A stretch of 63,239 bases of DNA, taken from NCBI GenBank assembly GCA_017635395.1, contig JAGBLN010000026.1, positions 1-63,239 of the forward strand, read 5' to 3'. The DNA comes from Lachnospiraceae bacterium. Its GTDB lineage: Bacteria > Bacillota > Clostridia > Lachnospirales > Lachnospiraceae. Shown here in pieces: positions 53,676-62,121 of the stretch. Both the position numbers and the translations under genes were made by a program. How positions within the stretch are numbered: the stretch's first letter is position 1; every line of letters starts with the position of its first letter. A model generated the notes under the pieces. The model had not been told where the DNA came from. It was given only the letters and a program-made list of their open reading frames with translations, and did not search any database.

Positions 53676-55559
53676 TTATACCAGATCATGCACATCATCA
53701 GCATTTATGCAGATGATCGGCCTGATGCCCATGCCCTTATTCAGCTTCCATTCTCTCAGCTTATTGTCAATAAGCGCATGTCCCTCATAATTTTCGGCAC
53801 ATTTATACGAATCATCATCATCTATGGGACCTCTTGAACGGAGACCGTAGTTCGAATGACTGTATTTTCCGTTCGTAAGTGCGGCAACATACTGCGAGCA
53901 CGGCGCCATATCAAGCTCGGTACGCCCCTTATAATTCCCTCTCACAAGGGACATATCTATATCAAAGCCGTATCTTATCTCCTCTATAGAAGGAAGATAA
54001 ACCTTATCATAGGTAGTACGATCAGACAGAGATGAAACCGGTGTGCTCACCTTGGTAACCTGCAGCAGGGCACGGCATTCTTCAGAGAACGCACGGCGCA
54101 CAAATACGGAGTTAAGCCATTCCCTGATCTTGCTCTTCTCCCAGTAAATTCCGCTGCGGATCTTGGAAACTTCCTTGTCATTCATCTTAAGATACTTCTG
54201 CTGATCAAAAGGCTTGAAATCAATTATATACTCGCTTTCAAGAGTGATCCTGCCGTTCCTGTCAGCGACCACACGCCAGGAAAGCATATTGAACTTGAAA
54301 TACCTGTATCCGGTGATCTCAGTATCCTGGCGGCTTCCGCGCATCATATTAAGGATGTTATTGTCTGCAGGCTCTGCCTCTTTTATGACAGGCATCCTGA
54401 GATACCTTTCACCGTTAACGGTAGCCACATCATCTTTGTCATACTCAGCATAAATAAGGTCGCTGGTAAGCTGTGATCCCGTTACCTCGTTCATGGGATA
54501 CTCACCAAACCATATACGGTTATTGTGGTCCCTCAATATCTGCGGTGCCCCGTTGGTATCATTTGCCTGAGCATTCTTCTGATCAGGATAGATGCCATAC
54601 AGGTCGAAATAAAGCTCATCAATGCTCTGCTGACGGTCCTCAGGCTTCATGGAAAGTCCCTTCATGATGGCCGCCGCAACTTTTTTATCTATCTGGATAG
54701 TATAATCAGCTATATTTATAAGCTCGTCATTTTCATTTCTTTCAAACGAGGACTGGGGTATATCTCCAGTCATCATGCAGTAGAGAGTCGCACATATGCC
54801 ATAGATATCAGTCCAGGGTCCCTGTTCGGAAAGCTTTGAAAGCATCTGTTCAAGAGGCGCAAATCCCCACTTGCCAAGGAATACCTGCTGGTTCGCAAAC
54901 CCCATCCTTCTGGATCCACCGAAATCGATAAGCTTAACAGAGCCGTCTTCATCAAGCATTATGTTGTCAGGGCTGATATCCCTGTGAAGAAGTCCCGACT
55001 TATGAAGGCGTCCAAGAATGCTTATAACAGGCTCCATCTTCTCAAGAGCCTCTTCAACCGGCAGCCATCCGCCCTTGGCGTCAATATACTTGCGCAGATT
55101 TCCGCTTTCAAGGAACTCCATTACCAGATAACCTGTATTGTTCTGATAGAAAAGATCCTTTACAGCCACAATACCGGGGAACTTAGAGAACTCTGCAAGT
55201 ATCCTCGCTTCCCTTAAGTACGCTTTAGTCTCTTTTTCATATTCTTCGGAATTTACGGCATCAAGAACCAAAACAGTCTTACCGTCCTCAGAACGATCAA
55301 CCATTTCATCAGGGAAAAACTCTTTTACGGCCACGCGATATTCAAGAAGCATATCGTAACCGATATAGGTTATACCGTAACCGCCTTTTCCCAATATATT
55401 ACCGATAAGGATTTTCTGATTTAAGATAGTACCCGGCTCAAGCGCCTTCGACCATGTCCTCTGGCCAGTCTTTTCGCGGCCGCAGTACGGACAGATTTCA
55501 GGTTCATCGCTGACTTTCATGCACCTGAGACAGATCCTGCTGATTTCTGATTCTTCCAT
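53676..55559 (-). CDS. Serine/threonine protein kinase with C-terminal DUF6273-like domain
   Basis: 627 residues. A zinc ribbon (CLRCMKVSDEPEICPYCGREK, about 10-30) is followed by a Hanks-type kinase: glycine loop GNILGKGGYGITY, VAVKEFF, catalytic loop LLHRDISPDNIML and LIDFGG. The loop has Ser where most Ser/Thr kinases have Lys, a variant seen in Firmicute kinases of this type. From about 345 a DUF6273-like domain follows (IWFGEYPMNEV, RSGIYWEKSKIREWLNS, YGLRSRGP). No membrane segment, unlike PrkC. GGGGG precedes the ATG. A TATAAT -10 is at 55635-55640. Confidence 0.87.
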   Translation of the reverse strand: MEESEISRICLRCMKVSDEPEICPYCGREKTGQRTWSKALEPGTILNQKILIGNILGKGGYGITYIGYDMLLEYRVAVKEFFPDEMVDRSEDGKTVLVLDAVNSEEYEKETKAYLREARILAEFSKFPGIVAVKDLFYQNNTGYLVMEFLESGNLRKYIDAKGGWLPVEEALEKMEPVISILGRLHKSGLLHRDISPDNIMLDEDGSVKLIDFGGSRRMGFANQQVFLGKWGFAPLEQMLSKLSEQGPWTDIYGICATLYCMMTGDIPQSSFERNENDELINIADYTIQIDKKVAAAIMKGLSMKPEDRQQSIDELYFDLYGIYPDQKNAQANDTNGAPQILRDHNNRIWFGEYPMNEVTGSQLTSDLIYAEYDKDDVATVNGERYLRMPVIKEAEPADNNILNMMRGSRQDTEITGYRYFKFNMLSWRVVADRNGRITLESEYIIDFKPFDQQKYLKMNDKEVSKIRSGIYWEKSKIREWLNSVFVRRAFSEECRALLQVTKVSTPVSSLSDRTTYDKVYLPSIEEIRYGFDIDMSLVRGNYKGRTELDMAPCSQYVAALTNGKYSHSNYGLRSRGPIDDDDSYKCAENYEGHALIDNKLREWKLNKGMGIRPIICINADDVHDLV

Positions 55560-55668
55560 CTTGCCCCCAACTCTCGTTATAAATATTAAGAACCGAAAAA
55601 CGATCCCCTATGATAATTAAAAACTTTGTAGAATATTATACTATTATTATTTCTTTTTTTCCACCCTA

Positions 55669-57051
55669 TTATTCTGCTCTGATAGCAGCCAAAGGGCTCA
55701 GCCTCATAGCCCTGAGTGAAGGGAAAAAGCCTGCCAGCATAGCGATCAGGGTAGCAAACACGATAGCCACAGGGCCGAGCCAGAAAGGTATCTTCGATAT
55801 TGCACCGTTCATACCCATTTCACCCATAGCGCCTGAGCTGATCAAAAGCCAATTGACTCCAATCGAAAAGGCATAACTGATCAGCACCCCTATTGTCCCG
55901 CCTATGAAACCTATATAACCTGCTTCTATAAGGAAAAGTGCCTGTATATCGCTTATCTTGCAGCCGATAACCTTCATGATGCCTATTTCCTTGGTACGCT
56001 CATAAATCGACATCATCATGGTATTGGTAATACCGATAGCCGCTACAAAAAGGGATATAGCGCCGATGCCGCCAAGAACAGCTTCAATTATAGTAAGCAC
56101 CTGCATATCGGAAGCGATCCATTCTGCCTGGGAATATGCATTGTAACCCATATTCCTTATCTGTTCCTGGACTCCTTCGACGTTATCCATCTTGTCAACA
56201 TCAACTTTGATCCCCGTATAAAAGATATCCTTAAACGGCTTTCCGTTTTTCTTTGTAGGCTGTCCAGGTATCACTTTATTCTTATACATTTTTTTCAGCT
56301 GATCTTTTAATGCATCAATGTCACAGTATGTATAAAATGAATATGAATTATAATCTTCCAATCCTCCCTTTACCACGCCGGCAGTAGGTATTGCATATTT
56401 CTTTGGAGCTTTAATGGTATTCCCGTTTTCATCTTTGATTCCTGCCTTCGCCTGATCGTAAGCATTCGTATCGAAGACCACAAAAAGCCTGTCTTTCATA
56501 AAATCAACATCAACAGGTTCTCCCGAATCATAATAGGGATATCTGTTCCTTTTGCTGTCATAAAAATCTCCCTGCACCATATTGCCGAAAATTATGGAGA
56601 GTTCACCACTTTCCGGATAGTCTCCGGCCTTCAGTTCCATTCCCATTTTTTTCATAGCCTCAGGAGACATGCCGATAAGCGGTTCATACAAAATATATCT
56701 GCCATAAATATAAGTAACATCGGTTCTAAGTTCCGGATATACAGCCGTCACATGTTCCATCTGCTCGAACTGCTTGATCAGGTCATCCGAAAGCATCATT
56801 TTCTCCAGTTCCTTGTCACTCTTCTCAGTACCATTATCGCTGTAACGGCTCGGCATTTCCACATCAATGGTAGTCAGTCCGCCATATGACTCAAAAGTCT
56901 CCAGCATAGCCGATTTCATTCCTATACCCAGGCTGATCATTACCACAATGGATACAGTACCAACGATAACGCCCAGTATAGTAAGTATTGTACGGGCCTT
57001 GCGCTTGAACAGGCTGCCAAGGCTCATTAACAACAGATCGCTAAGTTTCAT
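55669..57051 (-). CDS. MacB-like ABC transporter permease
   Basis: 460 residues. An N-terminal helix (RTILTILGVIVGTVSIVVMISLGIGMKS), a large extracytoplasmic MacB-type domain (about 45-330) and three C-terminal helices with the FtsX motif (NTMMMSIYERTKEIGIMKVIGC). MacB/LolE-type permeases move lipids, peptides or signals by mechanotransmission rather than transport through a pore. Three bases after the upstream surface-protein gene. Confidence 0.88.
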   Translation of the reverse strand: MKLSDLLLMSLGSLFKRKARTILTILGVIVGTVSIVVMISLGIGMKSAMLETFESYGGLTTIDVEMPSRYSDNGTEKSDKELEKMMLSDDLIKQFEQMEHVTAVYPELRTDVTYIYGRYILYEPLIGMSPEAMKKMGMELKAGDYPESGELSIIFGNMVQGDFYDSKRNRYPYYDSGEPVDVDFMKDRLFVVFDTNAYDQAKAGIKDENGNTIKAPKKYAIPTAGVVKGGLEDYNSYSFYTYCDIDALKDQLKKMYKNKVIPGQPTKKNGKPFKDIFYTGIKVDVDKMDNVEGVQEQIRNMGYNAYSQAEWIASDMQVLTIIEAVLGGIGAISLFVAAIGITNTMMMSIYERTKEIGIMKVIGCKISDIQALFLIEAGYIGFIGGTIGVLISYAFSIGVNWLLISSGAMGEMGMNGAISKIPFWLGPVAIVFATLIAMLAGFFPSLRAMRLSPLAAIRAE

Positions 57052-57054
57052 TCA

Positions 57055-58851
57055 TCAGTCCTCATCGTCATCATCAGAAGCAGCAGCAAGTTCCATGGCC
57101 TTTTTCTTTTTCTTTTTCGCAACTACAACTATTATTATGATAATTACAACTATGACCACCAGCAGAATAACTACAGCTATAACCACGATGATCCAGACAG
57201 GGAAACTGCTCTTTTCCATGCCTTCATAATACTCATCAACTATACCGTCGCCGTCATAGTCAATGCCCTCCATTATGCCATCGCCGTCTTCGTCAATTTC
57301 ATTGAACTCCATTGCAACATAATCTTCCACATAAATATTCAGTTCCTTCTCCAATGTGGAAACATTGCCGGATGCATCTTCATAGCTGATGATCGCAATT
57401 ACAGTACCGTCATCTGTACTGGGAGCAATGGCAGTTAAGGATGCATCAACATCCCCCGTTGCGCCCGTTTCAAGTTTGCCTACATAGCAGCTTCCGCCTT
57501 CAAAAGATTCGCTGGGGAAATCCACCTGGACATTATAAAGTGTCGTCTGACCCTTGTTATATATCGGGAAGCAGACATTCACGATATCTCCGACCATAGC
57601 AGACTCAGGTGATATCTCAGCCGTACCTGTATCAACTCGTGCAGCCTGATGTACAGGGATAGAAAAATTACTTTCAGACTTGAAAGGATTCTTATACGCA
57701 TCCTCATAATTCATCTCAAGACTTACTGAATACGGCCGCTCTGTAAGATCTCCTCTTGCCGCAAGTTCAAGACTAAGCTCTGCAGTTTCACCGGCTCCAA
57801 TGCTGTCCAAATACATGGTTGCAGAACCGGAGGTGGGCAAAAACGCCTCGTAAGTGGTCTTCAGATCATCACCGGTATTTGCCGCTGTCAGATCGAACTG
57901 AATATTCTTTACAGCAGTATATGTAGATGTATTCTGAACCGTGATGGTAACATTAAAAGTATCACCTGCATAGATTTCTTCAGGATCGGTAGTAAATCCC
58001 GTCACGATTATACGAGGTGTAGAAATCTTATCATCATCTTTCTTGTCTTTTTCATCCTCAATAAGCTTTCCGCTGGAGCTCTTACCTTTGATGTTTATAT
58101 AAGTGGTAAGATCTGATTCCTCCATTGCACCGTTCCTGTAGTACATCACATGGAATTTAAGAGGATAAACACCTGTCTTTGCCCCGTCGGCAACCACAAA
58201 ATTCCACACTGCCTGCCCTGCAAGGCCGTATGATTCCTCTATTGATGATGCAGGTCTTAAATTTTCTATTATCCTTGCATCGGATGCAGTCTGTATCACA
58301 AAAGGCCACTTTGTCAGGTCTGTATCAACAGTCGGAGTGATCACCACATCAGAAACCGTAGTATCACCAAGATTTACAACAGACAAAGTAAGAGACGTCG
58401 CTTCACCGTACTTTGCGGACGTAATTTCACTTCTGTTGTCTATGAACAGGAACTGCTCAGCCTTGGGGACATTGTCTGCAACTTCATTCATTCGTGTCAT
58501 TACTGTGGTAACATATGCCTCCAGCTGATCAACAGTCATCTCCGTATTCGCTATAAAGACGTTGGCATCATACATTATCTCATCAAGTTTCGCTTTCTGT
58601 GCTGCTGACAGATCCTTCTTTTTAAGAGAATTCATATGTTCTATAAGGATCACGTACGCAGCCTCTCTATCGGCATTTTTTATCATGCCGTTTTTGTCAC
58701 CGTTTATACTGATACTCACTGCCTCTGCCCTGTCACCCTTTTCCGGAATAAACAAAGCTGACGAAAAGGCGATAAATACTGCAGCCAGCACGATCGCCAG
58801 CCTGATAAATCTCTCTCCTATGCTGTTCTTCTTCATATTCCTGTTAACCAT
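57055..58851 (-). CDS. Tail-anchored extracellular protein with Ig-like and EF-hand-type motifs
   Basis: 598 residues. N-terminal hydrophobic signal (LAIVLAAVFIAFSSALFI), a helical region, then two or three beta-rich CARDB-like modules (ITSAKYGEATSLTLSVVNLGDTTVSDVVI; EEIYAGDTFNVTITVQNTSTYTAVKNIQ; AMVGDIVNVCFPIYNKGQTTLYNVQ). Near the end are DEDGDGIMEG and DYDGDGIVDE, calcium-binding type motifs, then a long membrane helix and a Lys/Asp tail. AAGGAG seven bases before the ATG. It sits between the ATPase and permease genes and probably acts as their extracellular partner. Confidence 0.82.
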   Translation of the reverse strand: MVNRNMKKNSIGERFIRLAIVLAAVFIAFSSALFIPEKGDRAEAVSISINGDKNGMIKNADREAAYVILIEHMNSLKKKDLSAAQKAKLDEIMYDANVFIANTEMTVDQLEAYVTTVMTRMNEVADNVPKAEQFLFIDNRSEITSAKYGEATSLTLSVVNLGDTTVSDVVITPTVDTDLTKWPFVIQTASDARIIENLRPASSIEESYGLAGQAVWNFVVADGAKTGVYPLKFHVMYYRNGAMEESDLTTYINIKGKSSSGKLIEDEKDKKDDDKISTPRIIVTGFTTDPEEIYAGDTFNVTITVQNTSTYTAVKNIQFDLTAANTGDDLKTTYEAFLPTSGSATMYLDSIGAGETAELSLELAARGDLTERPYSVSLEMNYEDAYKNPFKSESNFSIPVHQAARVDTGTAEISPESAMVGDIVNVCFPIYNKGQTTLYNVQVDFPSESFEGGSCYVGKLETGATGDVDASLTAIAPSTDDGTVIAIISYEDASGNVSTLEKELNIYVEDYVAMEFNEIDEDGDGIMEGIDYDGDGIVDEYYEGMEKSSFPVWIIVVIAVVILLVVIVVIIIIIVVVAKKKKKKAMELAAASDDDDED

Positions 58852-58908
58852 TTGAATTCTCCTTGATTTGCTCTGTTCCCAATAAACATTATATATAGTA
58901 AAACAATC

Positions 58909-59820
58909 CTAAGCGTTTCCCGGATCCGTTCCTGATGTCTTAGGATGATAGCCCTCATACTCAGGAACTGTTATATTCTGCCCTGACGCCATCTCCGGTT
59001 CCGCAGGTATCGTTGCCGCCTCCATTGACGGTGATACTGCCGCTTCGCCCGAGGCCTCACTCGGAATATCTAATGTCCCTCCAAGTTCTACATTATCAAG
59101 ATCGTCATTGACCTGTCTGTTCTGCTCGATCTCAGTGATTTTTCCATCTTTAATATGTATGATCATATCGCCATAGGAAGCCAGGTTATTATCATGCGTA
59201 ACCATCACAACAGTCTGCTTGTTCTCGGCAACAATCTTTTTGATAAGTTTAAGCACATCAAGCGTAGTATTGGAATCCAGGTTACCAGTCGGCTCATCCG
59301 CAAATATGATTTCCGGATTTACAACAAGCGCCCTCGCTATGCCGACACGCTGCTGCTGGCCACCGGACATCTGCCCCGGCCTGTGATTTCCAAATTCCTG
59401 AAGGCCCACCAGCTTCAGCGCCTTTTTGGCTTTCTTTATGCGCTTAGCCTTATCCATCCCCTGAAAAGTGAGGGGCAATGCTATATTTTCTATTGCTGTC
59501 ATATTGGGGAGAAGATTATAAGACTGAAAAATGAATCCCACATGAGCCTGACGGAAATTAACAAGCTGCGCTTCGTTTTTTCTTTCCATATGCTCGCCCG
59601 CGATAACAATCTCGCCCTTGGTAGGCGGTTCCAGGCCTGCCATCATATTAAGAAGCGTAGACTTTCCTGAACCTGAAGTACCGACGATACAGCAGAAAGT
59701 CCCCTTTTCTATAGCAAAATCAACGCCATTCAAAGCCCTGACTTTATTTGTGCCGATCATATATATCTTATAAAGGTTCTTGACCTTTATTGCGTACTTT
59801 TTCTTTTCTGACTTGTCCAT
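58909..59820 (-). CDS. LolD/MacB-type ABC transporter ATPase
   Basis: 303 residues. Walker A GTSGSGKST, signature SGGQQQRVGIARAL, Walker B IIFADEPTGNLDS. The first 235 residues are a standard ATPase; the last 65 are an acidic Pro/Ser/Ala-rich tail not usual for LolD. First gene of the three-gene operon. Confidence 0.92.
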   Translation of the reverse strand: MDKSEKKKYAIKVKNLYKIYMIGTNKVRALNGVDFAIEKGTFCCIVGTSGSGKSTLLNMMAGLEPPTKGEIVIAGEHMERKNEAQLVNFRQAHVGFIFQSYNLLPNMTAIENIALPLTFQGMDKAKRIKKAKKALKLVGLQEFGNHRPGQMSGGQQQRVGIARALVVNPEIIFADEPTGNLDSNTTLDVLKLIKKIVAENKQTVVMVTHDNNLASYGDMIIHIKDGKITEIEQNRQVNDDLDNVELGGTLDIPSEASGEAAVSPSMEAATIPAEPEMASGQNITVPEYEGYHPKTSGTDPGNA

Positions 59821-60027
59821 TTTCCGTTATCACTCACGAACACTTCATAATCTCAATGGGTTCATAAGTTTTATATCACAGCTGCCGTACCGTACCCGTA
59901 CCTTAAGCGTGATTTATATAATAAATTTTATAAATCAGGCTGAAATCCGGGCAGTTTTGTCTGCAAAACACATACATGAATATTATATCATTTTTACATG
60001 TTATGTCAACTGAATTAACATTTCATC

Positions 60028-60056
60028 TTGTTTTATTTGATTATACATGGTATCAT
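60028..60056 (+). promoter_or_regulatory. Promoter of tRNA-Leu
   Basis: TTGTTT (60028-60033), 17-bp spacer, TATCAT (60051-60056), starting about eight bases before the tRNA. Confidence 0.7.
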
Positions 60057-60070
60057 TGACAAGGTTTTAA

Positions 60071-60154
60071 GCCGGTGTGTCGGAATTGGCAGACGAGGCA
60101 GACTCAAAATCTGTTGTAGGCAACTACGTGCGGGTTCAAGTCCCGCCACCGGCA
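60071..60154 (+). tRNA. tRNA-Leu (CAA)
   Basis: Class II cloverleaf with a long variable arm, acceptor GCCGGTG/CACCGGC, anticodon loop CTCAAAA (CAA), T-arm GGTTCAAGTCC, discriminator A, no encoded CCA. Confidence 0.95.
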
Positions 60155-60163
60155 TAGAAATGT

Positions 60164-60189
60164 CCCCTGCGTCAGCAGGGGCTTTTTTA
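60164..60189 (+). terminator. Terminator of tRNA-Leu
   Basis: 7-bp stem CCCCTGC-GTCA-GCAGGGG followed by CTTTTTT, ten bases after the tRNA. Confidence 0.9.
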
Positions 60190-60196
60190 TAGCTAA

Positions 60197-60246
60197 ATAA
60201 AAAGTAAAGCCGTCCTGTTTCTTGGTGAAATAGGCGGCTTCACTTA
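60197..60246 (-). terminator. Probable terminator of the LUD gene
   Basis: Minus-strand AAGTGAAGCCG.../CGGCTTTACTT stem with internal loops and a TTTTTATTT tail, 36 bases after the gene. Confidence 0.55.
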
Positions 60247-60281
60247 AAGCTATAAAATTATAGCCGAAATAGAAATTCCTC

Positions 60282-60911
60282 TCAGAACCCCAGCTCCTCA
60301 CCGACCAGTATCACATGTATCCTGCCCTCATGCCTTGAGAACCTGGTGATCAGGAACTGACAGCAAATGGTATCCGGTGACTTGCAGTCCATGCATTTAC
60401 CGGTCTTGGCACATGGCGTTGCCAGTCCGAATCGCTGCGCGTTTATGGGGGCCGCCACATTTCTTGCCCGCTTCATAGCCGCATCAATATCGCTGCAAAC
60501 CTTATTCATTCCGACGATAAAAAGCACATTCTTCGGTCCCTGTGCTATCGCAGATACTCTGTTGGCATTTCCGTCTATGTTTACAAGTATGCCGTCATCA
60601 GTCATGGCATTTACGCTCGAAAGGAAGAAATCAGCATCGTAAGCCTTCAGCATTGCCGCACGCTTATCTTCAGCCTTATCCCTGTCGACAAAGTCATAGT
60701 TTCCGTTCTTAAGAGCTTCCACAAGTCCTATCTCATGTGCGCTCATGGCACCGCCCATTGTTACCGTGGAGCCTTCAGGGATCAGCTCTAAGGCTTTCTT
60801 CAAAGCTTCTTCTGCCGTTGGCACGTAATACCCGGTCATATTCCTGGACTCAAGCCCCTTTACAACCTTCTGTGCAAGCAGTTCGTTTCTTTTTACTATG
60901 TTCTCGTTCAT
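60282..60911 (-). CDS. LUD-domain (lactate utilisation, LutC/DUF162-like) protein
   Basis: 209 residues, all of it the LUD domain (MGGAMSAHEIGLVEAL, DFFLSSVNAMTDDGILVNIDGNANRVSAI, PKNVLFIVGMNKV). A cysteine-rich stretch near the end, CAKTGKCMDCKSPDTIC, could hold a metal or cluster. Related to LutC of lactate oxidation, but no lutA or lutB is nearby, so the substrate is open. AGGAGG precedes the ATG region; monocistronic. Confidence 0.87.
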   Translation of the reverse strand: MNENIVKRNELLAQKVVKGLESRNMTGYYVPTAEEALKKALELIPEGSTVTMGGAMSAHEIGLVEALKNGNYDFVDRDKAEDKRAAMLKAYDADFFLSSVNAMTDDGILVNIDGNANRVSAIAQGPKNVLFIVGMNKVCSDIDAAMKRARNVAAPINAQRFGLATPCAKTGKCMDCKSPDTICCQFLITRFSRHEGRIHVILVGEELGF

Positions 60912-61025
60912 GATGATAACCTCCCTGTGTATGCATATCCTAAAAAATCCACAAATCCGTCATGTTCACCGTTGTCAGACTATTTTCAGCTATATCTGAC
61001 AGTCCCCTATGAAACCTGCACGGTA

Positions 61026-61061
61026 CAAAAAAACCCGGGTGCCGGTATCACGGCATCCGGG
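61026..61061 (-). terminator. Terminator of the acidic lipoprotein gene
   Basis: GC-rich stem CCCGGATGCCG/CGGCACCCGGG on the minus strand followed by T7, about 60 bases after the stop. Confidence 0.85.
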
Positions 61062-61120
61062 CTCCATATGTTATTTTACCATGTATCAGGCAAAACTGCT
61101 AAACAGTTTTAAGGAGCTGA

Positions 61121-61762
61121 TTATTTAGCATCCTCTTCAACTTCAGCATTTTCCTCAACCTCAGCATCCTCTTCAAGAACAACGTCATCTACAGCTTCGC
61201 CAACGATTGTAGTAGTAACAAGATCCCTTGCTACGCTCTCATCAAGTGCAAGTGCCTCGTTTACGTTGCCATCCTGGTCGATAAGGATACCTGTCTCAAG
61301 GCTCTCATCAAAGTAGTAACCGAAAGTCTTGTCGCCAAGTTTGATGATAGTATACTCTGTACCATCTTCAAGAGTTCCGTCCTCAGTCTCATAGTAACCG
61401 TACTCAATGCTTCCCTGATCGTAAACGAGTCCGAGCAGTTCACCCTCTTCGTTCTTGAAAAGAGCAAGCTCCATATCGCAGTCAGGGTTTCCGTTTACAT
61501 AGAGACCACCCATATAAGTAAGGGAAGCCTGAATCGTCTCAACCTCAGCATCGATATCGATCTCATCCTCGCCCTCTGCTGCTTCCTCTGTGGGTTCTTC
61601 AGCAGTCTCTTCTGTAGGCTCTTCAGCTACTTCCTCTGTTGCTTCTACAGTTTCCTCAGTTGCAGCTTCTTCAGCAGGAGCTTCAGCCCCGGATGTGCAG
61701 GCTGTGCAAAGTGCAAGGCTCATAACACCGGCTAACATTGTCATCACTAACTTCTTTTTCAT
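61121..61762 (-). CDS. Acidic lipoprotein with Glu/Thr/Ala-rich repeats
   Basis: 213 residues from the ATG at 61762 (AAGGAGGAG upstream). Lipobox ALCTAC with Cys22, then a low-complexity stalk of EETVEATEE/EEPTEETAEE repeats, a globular domain of about 110 residues with beta-strand character (LTYMGGLYVNGNPDCDMELALFKNEEGELLGLVYDQ) and an acidic EEDAEVEENAEVEED tail. Surface lipoprotein of unknown function; lachnospiral genomes carry similar stalked lipoproteins. Confidence 0.82.
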   Translation of the reverse strand: MKKKLVMTMLAGVMSLALCTACTSGAEAPAEEAATEETVEATEEVAEEPTEETAEEPTEEAAEGEDEIDIDAEVETIQASLTYMGGLYVNGNPDCDMELALFKNEEGELLGLVYDQGSIEYGYYETEDGTLEDGTEYTIIKLGDKTFGYYFDESLETGILIDQDGNVNEALALDESVARDLVTTTIVGEAVDDVVLEEDAEVEENAEVEEDAK

Positions 61763-61825
61763 TTTTCTCCTCCTTGGGACCACTTCTTCCGGCCCGCATA
61801 AAATAATTTTAGTTTGACGATCCCA

Positions 61826-61853
61826 ATTATAGACACTTTTTGATTTATGTTAA
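61826..61853 (-). promoter_or_regulatory. Promoter of the acidic lipoprotein gene
   Basis: Minus-strand TTAACA (61848-61853), 16-bp spacer, TATAAT (61826-61831). Confidence 0.7.
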
Positions 61854-61935
61854 GCTGATTTTTGACTATTTTTTACATCGAATCAATCAATCGCTTGTGC
61901 AAACCACCCAAAAACTATTAAAAACAAAAAAATGC

Positions 61936-61964
61936 TTGACTTTATAAATGGTAAAGTATAGAAT
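61936..61964 (+). promoter_or_regulatory. Promoter of tRNA-Gly(TCC)
   Basis: TTGACT (61936-61941), 17-bp spacer, TAGAAT (61959-61964), ending about ten bases before the tRNA. Confidence 0.85.
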
Positions 61965-61974
61965 AAGTTTGTTT

Positions 61975-62045
61975 GCGGGTGTAGTTCAATGGTAGAATGT
62001 CAGCCTTCCAAGCTGAATACGGGGGTCCGATTCCCCTCACCCGCT
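61975..62045 (+). tRNA. tRNA-Gly (TCC), likely attachment site
   Basis: Cloverleaf with acceptor GCGGGTG/CACCCGC, anticodon loop CTTCCAA (TCC), T-arm GGTCCGATTCC, discriminator T, no encoded CCA. An integrase gene converges on its 3' end 77 bases away, so the 3' half is the probable att site of an integrated element. Confidence 0.95.
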
Positions 62046-62053
62046 CGATAAAG

Positions 62054-62087
62054 AAAGCCCTTAAATCAAAGGATTTGAGGGCTTTTT
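62054..62087 (+). terminator. Terminator after tRNA-Gly(TCC)
   Basis: Stem AAAGCCCTTAAATC/GATTTGAGGGCTTT with T5. May also end the converging integrase transcript. Confidence 0.85.
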
Positions 62088-62099
62088 ACTTGTTTTTTA

Positions 62100-62119
62100 A
62101 CAGGGTGAACAGGGTGAAC
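62100..62119. repeat. Tandem 9-bp repeat next to the integrase stop
   Basis: Two direct copies of ACAGGGTGA followed by ACA. Possible integrase arm-type site or part of the attachment region. Confidence 0.6.
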
Positions 62120-62121
62120 AA

